This document shows, piece after piece, positions 38,837-44,850 of a stretch of DNA of 44,850 bases. The DNA comes from Burkholderiaceae bacterium. GTDB lineage: Bacteria; Pseudomonadota; Gammaproteobacteria; Burkholderiales; Burkholderiaceae_E. Under the pieces are notes generated by a model that was not told where the DNA came from, made no database searches, and saw only the letters and a list, made by a program, of their open reading frames with translations. The first letter of the stretch is position 1; each line of letters starts with the position of its first letter. Both the position numbers and the translations under genes were made by a program. The stretch is from contig JAHEMI010000179.1 in assembly GCA_024643785.1 (NCBI GenBank), positions 1 through 44,850 on the forward strand, written 5' to 3'.

Positions 38837-39489
38837 ACCAGCGCGTGGTCAGGGCGGCGCGTCTTTCGCGGCCGCCGCCGCCCGAACGCCGTCCGGTCGT
38901 CGGCATCCTGCTTGCCGCCGGAGCGGGCAAGCGCTTCGATCGCAGCGGCAAGGTCAACAAGCTCCTGGCCCATTTCGAGGGCCTGCCGCTCGCCTGTCAC
39001 GCGGCGCGGCTGCTGAAGGCGCATTGCGCGCAGGTGGTGGCGGTCACCGCCCCGGGCGACGGCGAGCTGCGCGACTGGCTGAACCGCGAGGGCTGCCTGA
39101 CGATTGAATCGAGCCGCGCCGGCGAAGGCCTCGGATATTCGCTCGCCACCGGAGTCACCGAGGCGCGGCGGCGTCACGATCCGCAGGCGCTCGTGCTGTT
39201 GCTGGCTGATTTGCCGGTGGTGCGCAGCGAGACCGTGGCCCGATTGCTGGCGGTACCGCGCACCGCTGAAACCATGATTGCACCGTGTTACGACGGGCAA
39301 CGCGGCTTTCCGCTGCTTTGCGGCACCGGGCATTTCGCACGGCTTGCGGCCTGTACCGACGACCGCAGCGTCGAGCAGATGCTGGCGCGCTCGCGCCCGA
39401 CGCTGATCGACGTCGATGACCCCGGAATCGTGCAAGATGTCGACTTTCCTCCTGACCTTGTGACGCTGCGCTTCGATGCCCTCGGCTAA
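38833..39489 (+). CDS. MobA-like nucleotidyltransferase (MocA/CoxI type)
   Basis: A protein of about 218 residues with the NTP-transferase fold. The nucleotide-binding motif [10 protein letters not shown], the following KVNKLL and the metal-site ADLPVV are readable. The family transfers CMP or GMP to the molybdenum cofactor or a related molecule. The start is uncertain: a TTG at 38833 overlaps the previous stop as TTGA, and a GTG at 38845 is equally possible. Its end overlaps the M61 gene by 14 nt. There is a molybdoenzyme in the window at 4723, but the two genes are not adjacent, so any link is inference. Confidence 0.83.
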   Translation: MNQRVVRAARLSRPPPPERRPVVGILLAAGAGKRFDRSGKVNKLLAHFEGLPLACHAARLLKAHCAQVVAVTAPGDGELRDWLNREGCLTIESSRAGEGLGYSLATGVTEARRRHDPQALVLLLADLPVVRSETVARLLAVPRTAETMIAPCYDGQRGFPLLCGTGHFARLAACTDDRSVEQMLARSRPTLIDVDDPGIVQDVDFPPDLVTLRFDALG

Positions 39490-41290
39490 ATCAACACCCG
39501 CAATCCGCTACCGGATCGTTCCCATTGAACCGCAGGCGCACCTCTTCGAGGTAACGCTGCGCATCGCGGCACCGGACCCGGCCGGGCAGGTGGTTTCCTT
39601 GCCGGCGTGGATTCCGGGCAGCTACCTGATCCGCGATTTCGCGCGTCATGTCGTGGCGATCGCGGCCAGCGGCAATGGCCGGCACGTGGCGCTCGAAAAG
39701 CTCGACAAGCACACCTGGCGGGCAGCACCGTGCCGGCACGCGCTCGAAGTGCGCTACCGCGTCTACGCCTGGGACCTGTCGGTGCGCGGCGCGCATCTCG
39801 ACAACACGCACGGCTTCTTCAATGGCACCAGCGTCTTCCTGCGGGTCCACGGCCAGGACGACCAACCCTGCCGGGTGCGCATCTCCCGTCCCGCGGGGGT
39901 GCGCTACCGGGGCTGGCGCGTGGCGACGTCATTGCCGGGCGCCGGGGCGCCGGAGTTCGGCTTCGGCGACTACCAGGCCCAGGACTACGACGAACTGATC
40001 GATCATCCGGTCGAAATGGGCGACTTCACGCTCTCCTCGTTTGATGCCGGTGGCATTCGCCACGACATCGCCGTGACCGGACGCCACGATGCCGATCTGA
40101 AACGGCTCGGCGCGGACCTGCGCGCAATCTGCGCGACGCAGACGCGTTTCTTCGAACCGCGCAGCCGGCACGCGCCGATGTCGCGCTACCTGTTCCTGGT
40201 CACCGCGGTCGGCGAGGGCTACGGCGGGCTCGAGCATCGCGCCAGCACGGCATTGCTGTGTGCGCGCAACGATCTGCCCCATGCCGGAATGAAGGGAGTT
40301 CCGGCCAGCTACCGCAAGCTCCTCGGACTGGCCAGTCACGAATACTTCCACAGCTGGAACGTCAAGCGGATCAAGCCCCAGGTGTTCGCGCCCTACGACC
40401 TGGACAAAGAGAATTACACCCGGATGCTCTGGGTCTTCGAGGGTTTCACCTCCTACTACGACGACCTCATGCTGCTGCGTTCCGGTGTGATCGCGCTCGA
40501 GGACTACCTGAGCGTGCTCGGCGAGACCATCGGCAACGTGCTGCGCGCGCCTGGGCGCAAGCTCCAGAGCGTGGCCGAGTCCAGCTTCGACGCCTGGTCG
40601 CGTTACTACCGCCAGGACGAGAATTCGCCCAACGCCATCGTCAGCTACTACACCAAGGGCGCCCTGGTGGCACTGGCGCTGGACCTGACGATCCGTCAGC
40701 GCAGCGCCGGCAAGCATTCGCTCGACGACGTGATGCGCGGCAACTGGCGGCGCTACGGGCGCGATTTCGCACGCGACCTGGCTGGCCTTGAAGAGGGCGG
40801 GTTCCCGGCGGAAGTGGCCGCAGCCACCGGGCTCGATTTGCGTCGTCAGATTCGCGCCTGGACCGAAGGCACTGGCGATCTGCCGCTGGCGCGCCTGCTG
40901 GCTGGCGCCGGAGTCAAGCTGGCACTGAGTTCGGCCACCAAGGGCGGCGCCCGGCTGGGTGCACGACTGGTATCCCGCCCCGGCGGACTGGAAATAGCCA
41001 CGGCCTACAGCGCCGGACCAGCAGAGTCTGCCGGGCTCGCTGGCGGCGACCTGATTATTGCCGCCAACGGGTTGCGCCTCGACCTCACGACCCTTCAGAC
41101 CATGCTCGACCGGCGCCGCGACGGCGAATCACTGCGGCTGCACGCCTTCCGGCGCGACGAACTCATCGAAGCCGAGGTGGTGTTAGCGGCACCGCCTCCG
41201 AGCGAAGTCAAGCTCATTGTCGACGACCGGGCCGGGGCTCCGGCAAAACGCCTGCGCGGCAGTTGGCTGGGCACGCCGCGCGGCAAATGA
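39476..41290 (+). CDS. M61 family metallopeptidase with C-terminal PDZ domain
   Basis: A 604-residue zinc peptidase of the glycyl aminopeptidase group. The N-terminal beta-rich domain includes WIPGSYLIRDF; the active site is HEYFH at 288-292 with Glu322 in FEGFTSYY as third ligand, and GGLEHR near 250 recognises the substrate N-terminus. A PDZ-like domain follows near residues 460-570 (GGLEIATAYSAGPAESAGLAGG is its central part). There is no signal peptide, so it is probably cytosolic. The ATG at 39476 overlaps the previous gene by 14 nt, and its stop overlaps pldA as ATGA. Confidence 0.94.
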   Translation: MPSAKSTPAIRYRIVPIEPQAHLFEVTLRIAAPDPAGQVVSLPAWIPGSYLIRDFARHVVAIAASGNGRHVALEKLDKHTWRAAPCRHALEVRYRVYAWDLSVRGAHLDNTHGFFNGTSVFLRVHGQDDQPCRVRISRPAGVRYRGWRVATSLPGAGAPEFGFGDYQAQDYDELIDHPVEMGDFTLSSFDAGGIRHDIAVTGRHDADLKRLGADLRAICATQTRFFEPRSRHAPMSRYLFLVTAVGEGYGGLEHRASTALLCARNDLPHAGMKGVPASYRKLLGLASHEYFHSWNVKRIKPQVFAPYDLDKENYTRMLWVFEGFTSYYDDLMLLRSGVIALEDYLSVLGETIGNVLRAPGRKLQSVAESSFDAWSRYYRQDENSPNAIVSYYTKGALVALALDLTIRQRSAGKHSLDDVMRGNWRRYGRDFARDLAGLEEGGFPAEVAAATGLDLRRQIRAWTEGTGDLPLARLLAGAGVKLALSSATKGGARLGARLVSRPGGLEIATAYSAGPAESAGLAGGDLIIAANGLRLDLTTLQTMLDRRRDGESLRLHAFRRDELIEAEVVLAAPPPSEVKLIVDDRAGAPAKRLRGSWLGTPRGK

Positions 41291-42354
41291 TGGGCCGGCT
41301 ACCGGTGCTGGCGCTGGCCACCTTGCTGGCCGGGGCGGCATTTGCCCAGCAAGCGTTGGCGCTCAGCCCGGCGGAGCGCTGCCTGCTGGAGGCGCTGCAG
41401 AGCGCGGCACCCGATGCTTCGGTGTCCAGCGTGCGCGCCAGTTGCGCCGAAGCTGCACCCGGCAATCCGGAGCAGCAGAGCAGCGCCCCGCTGCCGGCGC
41501 CACCCGCTGACGTGCCTGGCTCGCGATCCGCAGCCATTTCGGACAGCCCGATCCAACGTCGTTTGGGAGAGGAAGCACGGCTGTGGTTCGACCGGATCGC
41601 CTTCATACCGCACCGCCCGAACTACGCGCTACCCTTTGCGCAAGGCGGCAACCTCACCGGGGGCGATGCACTGTCTGACGCGGCTTTGCGCCAGGCCGAA
41701 TTCAAGTTCCAGATGAGCTTCAAGGTGCCGCTGACGGCACCGGCCGGGCCCGGGGAGCCGGAAGCGTTCTTCGCCTACACCGGGCAGGCCTGGTGGCAGG
41801 CCTACCAGTCGAAGCGCTCGTCGCCCTTCCGGGAGTACAACCATGATCCCGAGTTGTTCGTGCGGTTCCGCTCCGAAACTCCGGTGCTGGGCTGGACCGC
41901 GAGGCTGACCAGCGTCGGTATCGAGCACACTTCCAATGGCCGCGACGGCTTCGGCTCGCGCAGCTGGAACCGCATCTTCGCGCAGCTGGAGCTCGACCGG
42001 AGCAGCAACTGGTGGCTATCCCTGCGCGGCTGGTGGCGCATTCCCGAGAGCGCCAAGGCCGCTCCTGGCGAAGCTGGCGGCGACGACAATCCCGATATCA
42101 CCCGCTACCTCGGCAATGGCGAACTGCGCTTTGGCCAGGCGGGCGACAAACTGCAGTGGGATGCGATGTTGCGCCACAGCCTGCGCTCCGGCGGCAAGGA
42201 TGCGTTCGAGTTCAACCTCAGCTACCCGACGCTGTTCAACCGGCGCGCGCGCTGGTACGTGCAGTACTTCAACGGCTATGGCGAGAGCCTGATCGACTAC
42301 AACCGCCGCATCCATCGCTTCGGCATCGGACTGATGCTCAACAACTGGTATTGA
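41287..42354 (+). CDS. pldA: Outer-membrane phospholipase A
   Basis: A 355-residue outer-membrane enzyme that hydrolyses misplaced phospholipids at the cell surface. The catalytic residues His214, Ser216 and Asn228 occur in IEHTSNGR and SRSWNR, with the same spacing as OMPLA. The motif WWQAYQSKRSSPFREYNHDPE is also typical. Residues 1 to about 25 are a signal peptide. Between it and the barrel is a segment of about 70 residues with Cys, Pro and Ala, longer than in enterobacterial OMPLA. The start overlaps the M61 stop. It converges with trpC with only 34 nt between, and no terminator is visible. Confidence 0.95.
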   Translation: MMGRLPVLALATLLAGAAFAQQALALSPAERCLLEALQSAAPDASVSSVRASCAEAAPGNPEQQSSAPLPAPPADVPGSRSAAISDSPIQRRLGEEARLWFDRIAFIPHRPNYALPFAQGGNLTGGDALSDAALRQAEFKFQMSFKVPLTAPAGPGEPEAFFAYTGQAWWQAYQSKRSSPFREYNHDPELFVRFRSETPVLGWTARLTSVGIEHTSNGRDGFGSRSWNRIFAQLELDRSSNWWLSLRGWWRIPESAKAAPGEAGGDDNPDITRYLGNGELRFGQAGDKLQWDAMLRHSLRSGGKDAFEFNLSYPTLFNRRARWYVQYFNGYGESLIDYNRRIHRFGIGLMLNNWY

Positions 42355-42388
42355 AGCGGGCGCACCGCGGCCCGGCGGGTCGCGCTAG

Positions 42389-43192
42389 CTAGCGGAACAA
42401 ACGCGCCAGTTCCGCGCCCGGGTCCGGCGCGCGCATGAAGGCCTCGCCGACCAGGAACGCATTGACCCCGGCGGCGCGCATCACGCGCACGTTCTCCGGT
42501 ACGCGGATGCCGCTCTCGGTGACGACCAGGCGCTCGTCGGAGATGCTCGGTAGCAGCCCCAGCGTAGTGTCGAGCGACACCTCGAAAGTGCGCAGGTTGC
42601 GGTTGTTGATGCCCATGAGCGCGGTGCTCAGGGCAAGCGCACGCTCAAGCTCGGCCGCATCGTGGGATTCGACCAGCACGTCCATGCCCAGGGAGTGAGC
42701 ACACGCTTCCAGATCACGCATCCGGTCGTCTTCCAGTGCTGCGACTATCAGCAGCACGCAGTCGGCGCCGTAGGCGCGGGCCTCGTAGAGCTGGTATTCG
42801 TCGATGACGAAATCCTTGCGCAGCACCGGCAGCTGGCAGGCGGCGCGAGCTGCAACCAGGTGCGCCAGCTCGCCCTGAAAGAAGTCCCGGTCGGTCAGCA
42901 CCGACAGGCAGGCGGCGCCGGCGCGCTCGTAACTCGCGGCGATCGCGGCCGGATCGAACGGGTCGCGCAGCAGCCCCTGGCTGGGACTGGCACGCTTGAT
43001 CTCGGCGATGACCCCGGCCGCCCCGGCGGCGATCCGCGCCCGCAAGGAGCGCTCGAAACCGCGCGGCGCGCCGTCGTTGCGCACGGCAATTTCCTCGGCG
43101 TCGGCGCGCACCGCGGCGAGCGGCCGCGTCGCGCGGGCGGCCGCCACTTCGACGCGCTTGCGCTCCAGAATCCGCTGCAGGATGTCGGCCAT
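42389..43192 (-). CDS. trpC: Indole-3-glycerol phosphate synthase
   Basis: A 267-residue TIM-barrel enzyme of tryptophan synthesis that closes the indole ring of carboxyphenylamino-deoxyribulose phosphate. The catalytic lysine region is [11 protein letters not shown] (Lys66 in EIK), [11 protein letters not shown] follows at about 124, and the Glu/Asn motif [12 protein letters not shown] and VTESGIR come near the C-terminus. It is monofunctional, with no fused TrpF. The ATG at 43192 overlaps the trpD stop as TGATG. Confidence 0.97.
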   Translation of the reverse strand: MADILQRILERKRVEVAAARATRPLAAVRADAEEIAVRNDGAPRGFERSLRARIAAGAAGVIAEIKRASPSQGLLRDPFDPAAIAASYERAGAACLSVLTDRDFFQGELAHLVAARAACQLPVLRKDFVIDEYQLYEARAYGADCVLLIVAALEDDRMRDLEACAHSLGMDVLVESHDAAELERALALSTALMGINNRNLRTFEVSLDTTLGLLPSISDERLVVTESGIRVPENVRVMRAAGVNAFLVGEAFMRAPDPGAELARLFR

Positions 43193-44244
43193 CAGTTCGC
43201 GCCCTGGCCCTCGGCGGCAAGGGCCTGGGTGCGCTCGACGAACTGATCAAGCTTGGCCCGCGCCGCCCCCGAGGCAATGGTGACATCGGCGAGCTCGATG
43301 CCCGCGGCGATCGAATCGACCATATCGGCGGCGTAGAGCGCCGCACCGGCGTTCAGGGCCACTATCTGGCGCGCCGTCCCCTGCACTTCCCCCGACAAGG
43401 CCTCGAGCAGCATCGCCCGCGACTCCGCGGCATTTTCGACGCGCAGGCTGCGATTGCTCATCATCGCGATGCCGAAGTCCTCGGGGTGGATCTCGTACTC
43501 GGTGATCTCGCCGTTGCGCAGTTCCCCCACCATGGTGGCGGCGCCCAGTGAGATCTCGTCCATGCCGTCCTGACCCCAAACGACCAGAGCGTGACGCGCG
43601 CCGAGGCTTTGCAGCACTCGGATCTGGATTCCCACGAGATCCTGGTGAAAGACGCCCATCAGGATGTTCGGCGCACCCGCCGGGTTGGTGAGCGGTCCGA
43701 GGATGTTGAAGATCGTGCGCATGCCCAGTTCGCGGCGCACCGGGGCGACGTTCTTCATCGCCGGGTGATGATTGGGGGCGAACATGAAGCCCAGCCCGAT
43801 ATCGTCGATGCAACGGCCCACCTGGGTCGCATCGAGGGTAATGCAGGCGCCGAGCGCCTCGAGGACGTCGGCGCTGCCCGATTTCGAGGACACGCTGCGC
43901 CCACCATGCTTGGCGACCTGCGCGCCGGCTGCCGCGGCGACGAACATCGACGCCGTCGAAATGTTGAAGGTGTGCGCTGCGTCACCGCCCGTGCCCACGA
44001 TGTCGACGAAGTGGGGACCCGCGTGAACCTCTACCGGGGTGGCGAACTCGCGCATCACCTTCGCGGCCGCCGCGATCTCGCCCACGGTCTCCTTCTTCAC
44101 CCGCAGCGCGGTGATCAGCGCCGCCATCATCACCGGCGACATCTCGCCGCTCATGATCATGCGCATGATGCGCAGCATCTCGTCGTGGAAGATTTCGCGA
44201 TGTTCGACGCAGCGTTGCAGCGCCTCCTGGGGGGTAATCAGCAT
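43192..44244 (-). CDS. trpD: Anthranilate phosphoribosyltransferase
   Basis: A 350-residue enzyme that adds phosphoribose to anthranilate. The PRPP-binding GTGGD is at 84-88, followed by the NIST turn, [21 protein letters not shown] and the downstream metal-binding DEISLG. I choose the ATG at 44244, preceded by AGAGGAAG; an in-frame earlier start at 44268 would add eight residues and overlap the trpG end. It is coupled to trpC by a 1 nt overlap. Length is usual for the family. Confidence 0.97.
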   Translation of the reverse strand: MLITPQEALQRCVEHREIFHDEMLRIMRMIMSGEMSPVMMAALITALRVKKETVGEIAAAAKVMREFATPVEVHAGPHFVDIVGTGGDAAHTFNISTASMFVAAAAGAQVAKHGGRSVSSKSGSADVLEALGACITLDATQVGRCIDDIGLGFMFAPNHHPAMKNVAPVRRELGMRTIFNILGPLTNPAGAPNILMGVFHQDLVGIQIRVLQSLGARHALVVWGQDGMDEISLGAATMVGELRNGEITEYEIHPEDFGIAMMSNRSLRVENAAESRAMLLEALSGEVQGTARQIVALNAGAALYAADMVDSIAAGIELADVTIASGAARAKLDQFVERTQALAAEGQGAN

Positions 44245-44260
44245 CTTCGCTTCCTCTTGA

Positions 44261-44845
<585 letters not shown>

Positions 44846-44850
44846 GCGGC

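Overview
The window looks like chromosomal DNA of a high-GC betaproteobacterium, most likely of the order Burkholderiales. The reasons are the 16S rRNA sequence (typical betaproteobacterial helices and a 3' end ACCTCCTTTCT), a Burkholderia/Bordetella-type general porin, the trpG-trpD-trpC order, and the TonB-ExbB-ExbD-ExbD layout. I see no insertion sequences, integrases, phage genes or CRISPR arrays. Genes are tightly packed, with many 1-4 nt stop/start overlaps, and nearly all ordinary genes can be placed in known families.

Layout. (1) 1-6.8 kb: partial coq7 (ubiquinone hydroxylase) divergent from a porin; a bidirectional terminator; fadD (acyl-CoA ligase); then a translationally coupled pair of a molybdopterin oxidoreductase and a lipoprotein aminopeptidase. 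(2) 7-15.1 kb, plus strand: a peptide-type ABC transporter operon in the order M20 hydrolase, permease B, second M20 hydrolase, binding protein, permease C, ATPase D, ATPase F. (3) 15.1-28.4 kb, minus strand, running head-on into the first: a TonB-dependent receptor, a second complete peptide-type ABC transporter, then tonB-exbB-exbD-exbD, a TPR protein and LD-carboxypeptidase. (4) 28.7-34.2 kb, minus strand: a complete rRNA operon (16S, tRNA-Ile, tRNA-Ala, 23S, 5S) with near-consensus promoter, boxA elements, both RNase III processing stems and a terminator. (5) 34.4-37.7 kb, minus strand: enoyl-CoA hydratase, then a surface-lipoprotein pair, a TbpB-like lipoprotein followed by a Slam-type (DUF560) outer-membrane translocator. 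(6) 37.85-42.35 kb, plus strand: four overlapping genes, AcuI-like reductase, MobA-like nucleotidyltransferase, M61 peptidase and outer-membrane phospholipase A. (7) 42.4-44.85 kb, minus strand: trpC, trpD, trpG.

How it may work together. Regions 2 and 3 contain every layer needed to capture and use peptide-like or acylated amino-acid compounds: an outer-membrane TonB-dependent receptor, its energising complex, two periplasmic binding proteins, two inner-membrane ABC transporters, two cytosolic amidohydrolases and a cytosolic LD-carboxypeptidase. That these form one uptake route is my inference from position. The second candidate system is the 35.3-37.7 kb pair, which matches a minimal type XI secretion (Slam) module exporting one surface lipoprotein of unknown ligand.
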